Origin: Bordetella parapertussis
GTDB taxonomy: Bacteria; Pseudomonadota; Gammaproteobacteria; Burkholderiales; Burkholderiaceae_B
DNA length: 64,000 nt
Assembly (NCBI GenBank): GCA_945903445.1
Contig: CAMDNZ010000003.1
Coordinates: forward strand, 45,098 to 109,097
Direction of reading: 5' to 3'
The translations under genes and the position numbers were made by a program. How positions within the stretch are numbered: position 1 is the stretch's first letter; the number at the start of each line of letters is the position of its first letter. The notes beneath the pieces are model-generated. The model was not told where the DNA came from. It saw only the letters and a list, made by a program, of their open reading frames with translations, and did not search any database. This document shows positions 1 through 9,606 of the stretch, piece by piece.

Positions 1-2
1 GC

Positions 3-209
3 GGCGTGCTGGCGTCCGAGCCGCACGAGAGCGGCGCGTGCGAGCATTTGTCGGTGTTGTCGGGCAGTCTGATGGTGTTGGCCGGCGACAGCGAAAAAAA
101 GGTCAAACACGGCGAGACCGCACGTTATCCCGTGGATGTCCATCACGAAATCAAGAATCTCGCGAAGACGCCAGCGGTAGCCTTGCTGGTCGTCGAATAC
201 CTGAGCTGA
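3..209 (+). CDS. Cupin-domain transcriptional regulator, C-terminal part (5' end outside window)
   Basis: About 68 residues of an open frame that enters from the left edge and stops at 207-209. The visible part reads as a small beta-barrel: a GACEHLSVLSG stretch, a glycine turn, and a VDVHHEIKNL stretch typical of cupin_2 domains that follow an XRE helix-turn-helix. The HTH itself lies outside the window, so the regulator assignment is inferred from family architecture. It converges on the MmyB-type regulator gene, whose stop begins at 214. Confidence 0.6.
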   Translation, partial: GVLASEPHESGACEHLSVLSGSLMVLAGDSEKKVKHGETARYPVDVHHEIKNLAKTPAVALLVVEYLS

Positions 210-213
210 TCCG

Positions 214-999
214 CTATTGGCCGACGGCGGGATCGTCCAACAGCATCACCAGCTTCAGATCGGGATGCGTGGCCATGCGGAAGGTCACCTGCCGATAGTT
301 CAGTGGCCCCAGATCGGGATGGTGAAACGCGCGTGCACCACCCTCGCGCTCGACCACGGCATGCCGGGTCCACCAGTGCGCGAACGTCTGGCTTTCGCGG
401 ATCAGGGTATCGACCAATGCCCACACATCGGGCTCGTCCAGATGCGCCCCCGCGTCGGCGCGAAACTCGGCCACCACCCGGCGCGCACGCTGTTCCCAAT
501 CGACGACCAGGCTGCGGGCCTGAGGCGATAGGAAAATATAGTGCAGTAGGTTGGGTTGGATATAGGCGGACGGCCATTGCGCAAATAATCGATCCATCGG
601 CGCATTGAACGCCAGGATATTCCAACATCGATCCAGCACATAGGCCGGCGTCTGAATCACGTCGACGCAGGATTTGAGCGTCGCAACGGATTCGGGCGCG
701 TCATCGCGCGGTTGCTGCGGGTCGGCGCATTCGGCCAGATCGAACAGGTAGGTCCGCTCGGCGCGCGAAAGCTGCAACACGTTGGCCAATCGCGCCCACA
801 CCGCAGGCGAGACCGTCACCTCGCGCCCCTGCTCGATCCAGGTATACCAGGTCACGCTAATGCCGCACAGCTGCGATACCTCTTCGCGGCGCAAGCCGGG
901 CGTTCGCCGCCGAACGCCTTCAGGCAGACCGGCGCGTTGGGGCGTCATGCGCGATCGCGCGCTGCGCACGAATTCGCCCAGCGCGTGACGGCGCATCAT
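214..999 (-). CDS. MmyB-type XRE transcriptional regulator
   Basis: A 261-residue DNA-binding regulator. Residues about 5-80 form an XRE helix-turn-helix with the family signature RRTPGLRREEVSQLCGIS followed by WYTWIEQGR. The remainder matches the MmyB-like ligand-binding domain, a PAS-like fold thought to bind fatty-acid-like ligands. The start ATG (999-997) overlaps the stop of metH (TGA, 998-996), so it is probably translated with metH. A second in-frame ATG follows immediately. The target genes cannot be told from sequence. Confidence 0.85.
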   Translation of the reverse strand: MMRRHALGEFVRSARSRMTPQRAGLPEGVRRRTPGLRREEVSQLCGISVTWYTWIEQGREVTVSPAVWARLANVLQLSRAERTYLFDLAECADPQQPRDDAPESVATLKSCVDVIQTPAYVLDRCWNILAFNAPMDRLFAQWPSAYIQPNLLHYIFLSPQARSLVVDWEQRARRVVAEFRADAGAHLDEPDVWALVDTLIRESQTFAHWWTRHAVVEREGGARAFHHPDLGPLNYRQVTFRMATHPDLKLVMLLDDPAVGQ

Positions 1000-3900
1000 C
1001 CCAGGCTGCTGCCCAGGGTACGGCGAACGTCGTCTTCCGATCGACCGCTGCGTGACACGTAATCGTCGAACTGATCGTCACCGATCGTGCCGACGTTGAA
1101 ATACTGCGACTTCGGATGGCTGAAGTAAAAGCCCGACACGCTGGATGCCGGCAACATGGCATAGCTCTCGGTCAATTCCATGCCGATATCGGCGCAATCG
1201 AGCACCTCAAACATGGGCGCTTTGATGACGTGTTCGGGGCAGGCCGGGTAGCCCGGTGCAGGTCGGATGCCGACGTACTTCTCGTCGATCAGCGCTTCGT
1301 TATCCAGCGCCTCGTTTGCCGCATACCCCCACAAGTCTTGACGCACCCGAGCGTGCAGGCACTCGGCGAACGCCTCGGCCATCCGGTCGGCCAGCGCCTT
1401 CAGCATGATGCTGCTGTAATCGTCCAGCGCACGGTCGAACTCGGCTTCCTTTTTCTCGATGCCCAGGCCACCGGTGACCGCGAACATGCCGATGTAGTCG
1501 ATCACACCCGACGATTTCGGGGCGATGAAGTCGGCCAGGCACTTGTTCTCGACACCCTCGCGCTTGGCCCCCTGTTGCCGCAGATTGCGCCAGGTCATCA
1601 ACACTTCGCTACGCGACTCGTCGGTATAGACCTCGATGTCTTCGTCATTGACCGTGTTGGCCGGATAGAACGCGACCACACCATTGGCCGTCAACCAACG
1701 GCTTTCGACGATGCGCTTGAGCATGGCCTGGGCATCGGCGAACACTTTCACCGCCTGCTCGCCCACGACCTTGTCTTCCAGAATGCCGGGATAGCGGCCA
1801 AACAGACTCCAGGTCTGGAACAAGGGCGTCCAGTCGATGTAGCGCGCGATGTCGGCCAGATCGTAATTCTTGAACGTACGACGCCCGATGAATTTCGGAC
1901 GGGGCGGCGTGTAATTCGACCAGTCGATGGCGGGTCGCGTCTTGCGCGCGTCCGACAAGGGCAGGAGCGGTGCCGTCTTGCGGTTGGCATGGCGGCGGCG
2001 CACGTCGTCGTACTCCTGGCGCAGCTCGTCCACATAGGTCTGCGCCTGATCGGACATCAAGTGAGTCGCCACGCCCACGCTACGGCTGGCGTCGGGCACA
2101 TAGATGACCGGGCCGTCGTAATGCGGCGATATCTTCACGGCAGTGTGAACCCGGCTGGTGGTGGCACCGCCGATCAACAGCGGCATCTTGCGGCTGCGGA
2201 AGTAGTCGTCGCGCTGCATTTCCGAGGCGACATAGGCCATCTCTTCCAAACTGGGCGTGATCAGACCCGACAGGCCGATGATATCGACCTTCTCTTCTTT
2301 GGCCGTTTCCAGAATCTTGGCGCAGGGCACCATCACGCCCATGTTCACGACTTCGAAGTTATTGCATTGCAGAACCACCGAGACGATGTTCTTGCCGATG
2401 TCGTGGACATCGCCCTTGACCGTGGCGATCACGATCTTGCCCTTGGCCCGGACGTCGCCGCCCGCTGCCGCGATCTGGCGTTTTTCTTCTTCGATGAAGG
2501 GGATCAGATGAGCGACCGCCTGCTTCATGACACGCGCCGACTTCACCACTTGCGGCAAGAACATCTTGCCCGCGCCAAACAGGTCGCCGACGATGTTCAT
2601 CCCGTCCATCAACGGGCCCTCGATGACTTCGATGGGTCGTCCGCCACGTGCGGCGATCTTCTGCCGAACTTCTTCGGTATCCTCGACGATGAACGCGGTG
2701 ATGCCCGCCACCAGGGCATGCGCCAGGCGCTTTTCGACCGGCTGTTCGCGCCAGCTCAGATCTTCCTCGCGCTTGGCGCCCGCGCCTTTGACGGTCTCGG
2801 CGGTCTGCACCAGACGCTCGGTCGGTGAGCGCTCGTCGGTGGGATCGGTCCTGCCCACCGGCTGTTCGCGATCGAGGATGACGTCCTCGACCAGATCTTT
2901 GAGCGACGCGTCCAGGTCGGCATACACGCCCAACTGCCCGGCGTTGACGATGCCCATGGTCATGCCGGCCTGCACCGCGTAATACAAGAACACGGTGTGA
3001 ATGGCTTCTCGCATCAGCTCGTTGCCGCGAAACGAGAAGCTGACGTTGGAGACGCCGCCCGAGATGCGGGCATGCGGCAGGTTCTCTCGAATCCAGCGGG
3101 TGCCTTCGATGAAATCGACCGCGTAGTGATTGTGCTCGTCGATGCCGGTGGCCACGGCAAACACGTTCGGATCGAAGATGATGTCCTCAGGCGGAAAGCC
3201 CACCTCGTCCACCAGTAAGCGATAAGCACGACCGCAGATGTCACGGCGGCGCTGCAGGGTATCGGCCTGGCCCTCCTCGTCGAACGCCATCACCACAACT
3301 GCCGCACCATAACGGCGGCACAAGCGGGCGTGGTGCAAGAAGATATCGATGCCCTCTTTCATGGAAATCGAATTGACGACCGGCTTGCCCTGCACGCACT
3401 TCAGCCCGGTCTCGATGACTTCCCACTTCGAGCTGTCGATCATCACGGGCACCCGGGCGATATCGGGTTCGGATGCGATCAGATTCAGGAAGCGGTGCAT
3501 ACACGCCACCGAATCCAGCATCGCCTCGTCCATGTTGAGGTCGATGATCTGCGCGCCGTTCTCGACTTGCTGACGCGCGACGGCCAGCGCCTCGTCGTAT
3601 TTCTCTTCGCGGATCAGACGCGCGAACATCTTGCTACCGGTCACGTTGGTGCGCTCGCCGACATTGACGAACAAGGTGTCGTCATCGATGTTCAACGCTT
3701 CCAAACCCGATAAGCGCGTCTTGACAGGCGCTTCTGGCACCACGCGCGTGGGCAGTTGGCCGACCTTCTCGGCAATCGCGCGAATGTGATCGGGCGTGGT
3801 GCCGCAGCAACCGCCCGACATGTTGACCAATCCGGCGCGGGCGAACTCCTCGAGCAGGGCGGAAGTATCGGCAGGCGTCTCGTCGAAACCCGTATCGCTC

Positions 3901-4754
3901 ATGGGATTGGGCAGGCCCGCGTTCGGATAGACGCACACGTAGGTATCGCACAGCTTGGACAGCTCGGCGATATAGGGCCGCATCAGTGCCGCGCCCAGCG
4001 CACAGTTCAGCCCGATGGTGACGGGCCGGGCATGACGCACCGAATTCCAGAACGCCTCGACCGTCTGGCCCGACAGAATCCGGCCGGACGCGTCGGTGAC
4101 CGTGCCGGAAATCATGACCGGCAAGCGCACGCCGCGTTGCTCGAACACTTCTTCGGTCGCGAAAATAGCGGCCTTGGCGTTCAAGGTGTCGAAGATCGTT
4201 TCGATCAGGACGATATCGATACCACCGTCCAGCAAGCCCTCCAACTGCTCGATATAGGCGAGACGCAATTGATCGAAGGTGACATTGCGTGCGCCCGGAT
4301 CGTTCACGTCCGGAGAAATCGACGCCGTCTTGGGCTGAGGCCCAAGCGCGCCCGCGACGAAACGGGGATGCTCGGGCGTGCTGAAGGCATCACAGGCCTC
4401 ACGCGCCAGTCGCGCCGACTCGACATTCAATTCATAGGCCAACTCTGGCAGCTCGTAATCGCCTTGCGCGATGGACGTCGCACCAAATGTGTTGGTCTCG
4501 ATGACATCTGCACCGGCGGCCAGATACTGCTTGTGAATCTCGAGAATGATGTCCGGACGCACCAGCGAAAGCAGCTCGTTGTTGCCCTTGATGTCCTTGG
4601 CGTGATCGGCGAATCGCTTGCCGCGAAAATCGGCCTCGCCCAGCTTGTATTGCTGAATCATGGTGCCCATGGCGCCATCCAACACCAGAATGCGGCGCGC
4701 CAACGCCCGAACGAACTCGGCACCATGGGTGTACTCGGAAATCGGATAGGGCAT
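996..4754 (-). CDS. metH: Cobalamin-dependent methionine synthase
   Basis: Transfers a methyl group from 5-methyltetrahydrofolate to homocysteine through enzyme-bound methylcobalamin, giving methionine. The 1252-residue protein has all four modules in order: a homocysteine-binding barrel with zinc cysteines in LNCALG (near residue 250) and GGCCGTT (near 315); a pterin-binding domain; a cobalamin-binding domain with the DVHDIGKN motif near residue 780, whose His is the lower cobalt ligand; and a C-terminal SAM-dependent reactivation domain. The frame stays open 32 codons upstream, but MPYPISEY is chosen as the start because homology begins there. Divergent from the riboswitch-controlled btuB, which fits its need for B12. 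Confidence 0.97.
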   Translation of the reverse strand: MPYPISEYTHGAEFVRALARRILVLDGAMGTMIQQYKLGEADFRGKRFADHAKDIKGNNELLSLVRPDIILEIHKQYLAAGADVIETNTFGATSIAQGDYELPELAYELNVESARLAREACDAFSTPEHPRFVAGALGPQPKTASISPDVNDPGARNVTFDQLRLAYIEQLEGLLDGGIDIVLIETIFDTLNAKAAIFATEEVFEQRGVRLPVMISGTVTDASGRILSGQTVEAFWNSVRHARPVTIGLNCALGAALMRPYIAELSKLCDTYVCVYPNAGLPNPMSDTGFDETPADTSALLEEFARAGLVNMSGGCCGTTPDHIRAIAEKVGQLPTRVVPEAPVKTRLSGLEALNIDDDTLFVNVGERTNVTGSKMFARLIREEKYDEALAVARQQVENGAQIIDLNMDEAMLDSVACMHRFLNLIASEPDIARVPVMIDSSKWEVIETGLKCVQGKPVVNSISMKEGIDIFLHHARLCRRYGAAVVVMAFDEEGQADTLQRRRDICGRAYRLLVDEVGFPPEDIIFDPNVFAVATGIDEHNHYAVDFIEGTRWIRENLPHARISGGVSNVSFSFRGNELMREAIHTVFLYYAVQAGMTMGIVNAGQLGVYADLDASLKDLVEDVILDREQPVGRTDPTDERSPTERLVQTAETVKGAGAKREEDLSWREQPVEKRLAHALVAGITAFIVEDTEEVRQKIAARGGRPIEVIEGPLMDGMNIVGDLFGAGKMFLPQVVKSARVMKQAVAHLIPFIEEEKRQIAAAGGDVRAKGKIVIATVKGDVHDIGKNIVSVVLQCNNFEVVNMGVMVPCAKILETAKEEKVDIIGLSGLITPSLEEMAYVASEMQRDDYFRSRKMPLLIGGATTSRVHTAVKISPHYDGPVIYVPDASRSVGVATHLMSDQAQTYVDELRQEYDDVRRRHANRKTAPLLPLSDARKTRPAIDWSNYTPPRPKFIGRRTFKNYDLADIARYIDWTPLFQTWSLFGRYPGILEDKVVGEQAVKVFADAQAMLKRIVESRWLTANGVVAFYPANTVNDEDIEVYTDESRSEVLMTWRNLRQQGAKREGVENKCLADFIAPKSSGVIDYIGMFAVTGGLGIEKKEAEFDRALDDYSSIMLKALADRMAEAFAECLHARVRQDLWGYAANEALDNEALIDEKYVGIRPAPGYPACPEHVIKAPMFEVLDCADIGMELTESYAMLPASSVSGFYFSHPKSQYFNVGTIGDDQFDDYVSRSGRSEDDVRRTLGSSLG

Positions 4755-4904
4755 TGCGGGATAAGACACGGGCAACCTTGAAGAAGATACAAACGGTGCG
4801 CCAGCGGCAAGACTGTGGTGGATACGCCGCACACCCCGCCGCCCAGACAACCCTAAATTCTACCAAAGCGGCTTCTGTCGGTTTACGTCGTGATACATTC
4901 GACC

Positions 4905-5096
4905 CGCTTCGGTGCTTGCAGCATGCGCGGCCCGACCCGACGGTCGCGGTCGCCATGGGGGCAAGGTAAACGGGAAACAGGAAGGCAGGTGCGCCCAGCC
5001 GCTCGAACAGCGGCTTTCCACGGTGCATCGCCATAGCCTGTGCTGCCCCCGCAACGGTCAAGGTGCGTTTCGCGCCATAGCCCGATACCGGCCGAA
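4905..5096 (+). ncRNA. Cobalamin (B12) riboswitch upstream of btuB
   Basis: The region between metH and btuB carries the conserved blocks of the cobalamin riboswitch in the right order on the plus strand: GGTGC at 4911-4915; the GGGAA block with GGCAGGTGCG at 4972-4993; GCTGCCCCCGCAACGGTCA at 5042-5060; and a B12-box-like AGCCCGATACCGGCC at 5079-5093. About 85 bases separate the box from the btuB ATG. Adenosylcobalamin binding would be expected to reduce btuB expression. The edges are approximate, and I did not fold the whole element. Confidence 0.92.
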
Positions 5097-5180
5097 ACGA
5101 CCCGGATAGCGCGCCTCGCGGTATGCCGGATTTTCGTGAACGACGTGCGGGGTCGCGCGTCAGCACCTAGGCCAATAGTC

Positions 5181-7028
5181 ATGAATCCCCGTATTGCTCC
5201 GCTGTTTGCAGGCGCGTTCGCCTGCGCCTCGCCGTTTGTCGCCGCCCAAGAACCGGCGCGTCTCGAACCCATCGTCGTCACCGCCAGCCGCATCGAGCAG
5301 CCCGCTCAACAGGTGTTGGGCGATGTCACGGTCATTGACCGCGACACGCTGGAACGCGCGGGCCAAAGCAGCTTGGCCGAGACCCTGGCCCGCAACGTGC
5401 CCGGCGTCCAATACATTGACAACGGCGGCCCGCAAAGCAAAAGCAGCCTGTTCATTCGGGGTGCCGAATCCGATCACACGCTGGTTCTGATCGACGGCAT
5501 CCGCGTGAACAATGCAGAAGTGGGTACCGCTTTCCTGGAAGCCTTCTCGCCCGACATGTTCGACCGGGTCGAAGTGTTGCGTGGCGCGGCCAGCAGCCTG
5601 TATGGCGCAGATGCCATCGGTGGTGTGGTCAACCTGCTGACCCATCGCCCGCGAGCCACCGACAAACCGTTTTCAGTCAATGCCTCGATCGGTTACGGCA
5701 CGCATGACACGCGTCGTGTCCGTTTGGGCGTCCGTGGCGCTGCGGCGGGCTGGGACTACTCGCTGGCAGGCGGCTATGGCCAGAGCCGGGGCTTTAACGC
5801 GACCAATACCGACAATACGTTCTCCTACTCGCCCGATCGCGACGGCTACTACCAGAACAACGTTCTGGGCACCTTGGGCTATACCTGGGCAGCGGGCCAC
5901 CGCTTGAGTCTGTTGGCTTATCGCGCCTACCTGAACAGCATGTACGACGGCGGTCCGGATTTTGTCACCGGCGAGTATTTCGACGATCGTGCCCGCACCA
6001 AACAAGAGGTCTATGCGCTGACCAGCAGCAACCAGATCACCGACCGCTGGGAAAGCGCCTTGCGCGTGGCGTATAGCGACGACGAGCAACGCAATTACGC
6101 CAGCTTCGGCAAGTCGCGCTTCGCCAGCGAAAAGCACACCTATACCTGGCAGAACAACGTCAAGCTGACTCAGGCGCAAAACGCCTCGCTGATCCTGGAA
6201 CGATTGGAAGAGCGTCGCAGCGGCAGCACCACGTACGACATGCAGGATCGTCAGACCAATTCGGTAGGCGGCGTGTATCGCTTCGACCTGGGCCGTCACC
6301 ACGTTCAATTCAACGCCCGCAACGATCACAGCTCGCAATACGGCGACGAAACCACCGGCGGCGCGGCTTACGGCTTCGACCTGACGCCCACCCTGCGTGC
6401 CGGTGTTGCCGGCAACACCGGCTTCAAGACGCCGACGTTCCAAGACCTGTACTACCCCGGTTTCAGCAATCCCGATCTGAAGCCCGAACGCTCGCGCAAT
6501 ATCGAGGCCAGCCTGCGCTACACCGACGACACCACCCGCCTGGGCGTGGTGGCTTATCACAATCGCATCAAGGATCTGATCGTCAACACGGGCGTCTCGT
6601 CGCTGCCGCTGGACAACGTCGAGCGCGCCACGATTCGTGGCGTCACCTTGAGCGGCGAGCACGACTTCGGTGCGACCACGGTTCGCGCCAGCGTCGATCT
6701 GCAACGACCGATCAACGACAAGACCGACTTGCAGCTGCCCAACCGTGCCCGCCAGATCTGGCGTCTGGGCGCCGATCACCGACTGGGCGCGTGGCGCCTG
6801 GGCGGCGAGTTATATGTCTCGGGCAAGCGCTATGGCACCGGCTCGGCCGCCACCCGTCCGCGCCTGGGCGGCTACACGCTGGTCAACGCGCTGGCGAGCT
6901 ACGATATCAACAAGAATATTCAGGCCCAATTGCGGTGGAACAACATCTTCGATCGTCAATACACCCTGGTCCGTGGCTACGAAACCATGGGCTCGAACGT
7001 GTTCGTCAACCTGTCTTGGCGCATGTAA
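5181..7028 (+). CDS. btuB: TonB-dependent cobalamin outer-membrane receptor
   Basis: A 615-residue outer-membrane receptor for uptake of vitamin B12 or related corrinoids. It has a signal peptide (MNPRIAPLFAGAFACASPFVAAQ), then the TonB box EPIVVTASR, then a plug domain with the LFIRGAESDHTLVLIDGIRV motif, then a beta-barrel ending in an aromatic-rich strand with NLSWRM. The frame is open further upstream, but that part lies inside the riboswitch, so ATG 5181 is chosen. The preceding cobalamin riboswitch makes the substrate assignment firm. The btuF-like gene overlaps its 3' end. Confidence 0.95.
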   Translation: MNPRIAPLFAGAFACASPFVAAQEPARLEPIVVTASRIEQPAQQVLGDVTVIDRDTLERAGQSSLAETLARNVPGVQYIDNGGPQSKSSLFIRGAESDHTLVLIDGIRVNNAEVGTAFLEAFSPDMFDRVEVLRGAASSLYGADAIGGVVNLLTHRPRATDKPFSVNASIGYGTHDTRRVRLGVRGAAAGWDYSLAGGYGQSRGFNATNTDNTFSYSPDRDGYYQNNVLGTLGYTWAAGHRLSLLAYRAYLNSMYDGGPDFVTGEYFDDRARTKQEVYALTSSNQITDRWESALRVAYSDDEQRNYASFGKSRFASEKHTYTWQNNVKLTQAQNASLILERLEERRSGSTTYDMQDRQTNSVGGVYRFDLGRHHVQFNARNDHSSQYGDETTGGAAYGFDLTPTLRAGVAGNTGFKTPTFQDLYYPGFSNPDLKPERSRNIEASLRYTDDTTRLGVVAYHNRIKDLIVNTGVSSLPLDNVERATIRGVTLSGEHDFGATTVRASVDLQRPINDKTDLQLPNRARQIWRLGADHRLGAWRLGGELYVSGKRYGTGSAATRPRLGGYTLVNALASYDINKNIQAQLRWNNIFDRQYTLVRGYETMGSNVFVNLSWRM

Positions 7029-7885
7029 GACGCTGGCGGCGCGCGGCTTGGCTGGCCTGTGCGCTGCTCGCGCCCTGGACGTCGGGGCACGCGGCGGCCG
7101 ATGCGTCGACGCGACGCGTCATCGCATTGGCACCGCACATCGTCGAGCTGGTCCATGCCGCTGGCGCGCAGGCGCAGCTTGCTGCCGTCGTGGACGGCAG
7201 CGATTTTCCGCAGGACGCCCGCCAATTGCCACGCTTGGGCGACGGCACCCGCCTGAGCATCGAACGCGTATTAGGCTTGCGCCCCGATTTGGTGCTGGCA
7301 TGGCAAGCGGCCCCGGTACGCAGCCTGCTGCCCTGGCTCGAACGCCACGGCATCGACGTCGAGTATGTCGATCCCCTCACGCTGGATGCGGTGGCCGATG
7401 CCGTCGATCTGATGGGCATTCGACTGGGCACGGCCGAGATCGCCCGCCCACGCGCCGCCGAATTTCGACGCCGTATCGCCGTATTGCGTGAGCGCCATGC
7501 CAACGACGCGCCCGTGCGCGTCTTCATTCAATTGGGCACCTCGCCGATGTTCTCCCTGGGTGCGAGCAGCATCGTCACCGATGCGCTGCGTGCGTGCGGC
7601 GGCGTGAACGTCATGGCCGACATTGCACTCGCCGCGCCCCAGACCTCGATCGAAGGCGCATTGGCCACCCAGCCAGACGCCATTTTGACGGGCGATCCGC
7701 AAGCCGACATCCGGACGTTCTGGCAGCGCGCCGGTTGGCCTGCCGACGGTCGGGCCGACGAGCGTATCGTCGCCCTGTCGGCCGATGCACTGTACCGCCC
7801 TGGCCCTCGTCTGATCGACGCCACCGAACGCCTGTGCGAACGCCTCGATGCCATACGTCGGTTGCCCCAGCCAGCCGCGTTATGA
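7016..7885 (+). CDS. btuF: Periplasmic cobalamin-binding protein (BtuF-like)
   Basis: A periplasmic solute-binding protein of the helical-backbone type, expected to capture B12 delivered by BtuB. After a signal peptide (AAWLACALLAPWTSGHAAA) the protein begins RRVIALAPHIVELVHAAGA, typical of BtuF, and continues with the two-lobe pattern GLRPDLVLAW and VRVFIQLGTSPMFSLG. No ATG fits. The best start is TTG at 7016, which overlaps the last 13 bases of btuB and gives a well-placed signal peptide; this start is an inference. The permease and ATPase partners (btuCD) are not in the window. Confidence 0.85.
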   Translation: MAHVRRWRRAAWLACALLAPWTSGHAAADASTRRVIALAPHIVELVHAAGAQAQLAAVVDGSDFPQDARQLPRLGDGTRLSIERVLGLRPDLVLAWQAAPVRSLLPWLERHGIDVEYVDPLTLDAVADAVDLMGIRLGTAEIARPRAAEFRRRIAVLRERHANDAPVRVFIQLGTSPMFSLGASSIVTDALRACGGVNVMADIALAAPQTSIEGALATQPDAILTGDPQADIRTFWQRAGWPADGRADERIVALSADALYRPGPRLIDATERLCERLDAIRRLPQPAAL

Positions 7886-7944
7886 TGGTCGATCGACGTG
7901 CATACCTGCACGCCTTCGCATATTGACTGACGCGCACGCCCTCC

Positions 7945-8733
7945 ATGACCTCTGAAGACACGCTTACCATTGCTGGCCAGACCTATGGCTCGCGCTTGCT
8001 GGTGGGTACCGGCAAGTACAAGGATTTCGAACAGACTCGTGCCGCCCTGGACGCCAGTGGTGCAGAAATCGTGACGGTCGCCATCCGCCGCACGAACATC
8101 GGCCAGGACGCCAGCCAGCCTAGCCTGCTGGATCACGTCCCGCCCTCGCAATTCACTTTGCTGCCCAATACCGCCGGTTGTTATACGGGCGACGACGCCG
8201 TACGCACGCTGCGTTTGGCGCGCGAGCTGCTGGACGGCCACGATCTGGTCAAGCTGGAAGTGCTGGGCGATCCGCACACCCTGTTTCCCAACATGCCTGA
8301 AACCTTGAGCGCCGCAAAAACGCTAGTGGCCGAAGGCTTCAAGGTCATGGTCTATTGCACCGACGACCCCATTCAATGCCGCATGCTGGAAGACATCGGC
8401 GTGGTGGCGGTCATGCCGCTGGCCTCGCTCATCGGCTCGGGCATGGGCATTCTGAATCCCTGGAACCTGCGTTTGATCATTGATCAGGCCCGCGTGCCGG
8501 TGCTGGTGGACGCCGGGGTGGGCACCGCATCGGATGCGACCATCGCCATGGAGCTGGGCTGCGATGGCGTGCTGATGAACACCGCGATTGCGGGCGCTCA
8601 AGACCCCATTCGCATGGCGCGCGCAATGAAGTACGGCGTGCGAGCCGGTCGCGATGCGTTCCTGGCTGGCCGCGTGCCGCGCAAGCTGTACAGCGCGCAA
8701 CCCTCCTCCCCCACGGAAGGTTTGATCTCGTGA
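7945..8733 (+). CDS. thiG: Thiazole synthase
   Basis: Makes the thiazole phosphate half of thiamine from 1-deoxy-xylulose 5-phosphate, dehydroglycine and the ThiS thiocarboxylate. The 262-residue TIM barrel shows GTGKYKDF near the start, the Schiff-base lysine in LVKLEVLGD (Lys103), and the phosphate-binding VLVDAGVGT and GVLMNTAIAGA loops. Its stop overlaps the GTG start of thiD as GTGA, so the two are coupled. No thiS or thiO is adjacent on this side and no TPP riboswitch is visible in the 59 bases upstream. Confidence 0.96.
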   Translation: MTSEDTLTIAGQTYGSRLLVGTGKYKDFEQTRAALDASGAEIVTVAIRRTNIGQDASQPSLLDHVPPSQFTLLPNTAGCYTGDDAVRTLRLARELLDGHDLVKLEVLGDPHTLFPNMPETLSAAKTLVAEGFKVMVYCTDDPIQCRMLEDIGVVAVMPLASLIGSGMGILNPWNLRLIIDQARVPVLVDAGVGTASDATIAMELGCDGVLMNTAIAGAQDPIRMARAMKYGVRAGRDAFLAGRVPRKLYSAQPSSPTEGLIS

Positions 8734-9539
8734 TCGCGAACGTCGTCAGCATTGCAGGACTCGATCCATCGGGTGGTGCCGGCATTCTGGCCGACGTCAA
8801 GGCCATGAGCGCCATGGGCGCGTACGGTTGCGCCGTGGTAGCTGCCTTGACCGCCCAGAACACCCACGGCGTGACGGGTATTTTGCCGGTCGATCCGACA
8901 TTCGTTCGCCAGCAAATCGACACCCTGTGGGCCGATGTGCGTATCGACGCCGTCAAAGTGGGTATGCTGGGCCAGGCCATGGTGGTACGAACGGTGGCCG
9001 AGGCGCTCGAACGCCACGCGCCCGTCCATCTGGTGTTAGACCCGGTGATGGTGGCCAAAAGCGGCGACCTGTTACTCGAACGCGACGCCATCTCGATGAT
9101 GCGCGAAGCACTGCTGCCGCAAACCACCCTGCTGACGCCCAATCTGCCAGAGGCTGGCGTGTTGCTGGACGAACGCCCGGTCGAAACCGTGCGCGAAATG
9201 CGCCGGGTGGCCGAGCGGCTGCGCGAGCGCATGGCCCACAGCGGCCGGCGCTGGGTCATGCTGAAAGGCGGCCACCTGCCCGGCGCCGAAACCATCGATT
9301 TGTTGCACGACGGCGACCGCATGATCGAGCTGCCCGCGCAGCGTATCGATACGCCCAACACGCACGGCACCGGTTGCACCTTGTCGGCCGCTTTGGCCGC
9401 GCTGCTACCGCAGACCGGCGACGTGCCGGAAGCGGCCCAGCGTGCCAAGCGCTATCTGACCGACGCCATCGCCCAGGCCGGACGGCTGCAGGTCGGCTCG
9501 GGCCATGGGCCGGTGCATCATTTCCATGCGTGGTGGTGA
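8730..9539 (+). CDS. thiD: Hydroxymethylpyrimidine/phosphomethylpyrimidine kinase
   Basis: Phosphorylates HMP to HMP-P and then HMP-PP for thiamine assembly. The 269-residue ribokinase-fold protein has SIAGLDPSGGAGILAD at the N terminus, the substrate loop TAQNTHGV, LDPVMVAKSG, and the anion-hole motif TPNTHGTGCTLSAA near residue 210. The GTG start at 8730 overlaps the thiG stop. The pair forms a small thiamine operon. Confidence 0.96.
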   Translation: MIANVVSIAGLDPSGGAGILADVKAMSAMGAYGCAVVAALTAQNTHGVTGILPVDPTFVRQQIDTLWADVRIDAVKVGMLGQAMVVRTVAEALERHAPVHLVLDPVMVAKSGDLLLERDAISMMREALLPQTTLLTPNLPEAGVLLDERPVETVREMRRVAERLRERMAHSGRRWVMLKGGHLPGAETIDLLHDGDRMIELPAQRIDTPNTHGTGCTLSAALAALLPQTGDVPEAAQRAKRYLTDAIAQAGRLQVGSGHGPVHHFHAWW

Positions 9540-9606
9540 AGCAGGTTGGCGGGCGGCAGCGAACCGGTACAATGCCACCCGTCCTCCCCTTTTCGTGCTC
9601 GACGCC

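Noticed and set aside
1116..2828. 570-codon open frame antisense to metH
   Set aside because: Mirror of a strongly coding, fully recognisable metH; composition is His/Arg/Asp-rich as expected from an antisense frame of GC-rich DNA, with no domain.
3756..4781. 341-codon open frame antisense to the metH 5' half
   Set aside because: Same reason; no ribosome-binding site or recognisable motif.
7886..7944. Possible TPP riboswitch before thiG
   Set aside because: Only 59 bases, without the conserved CTGAGA block.
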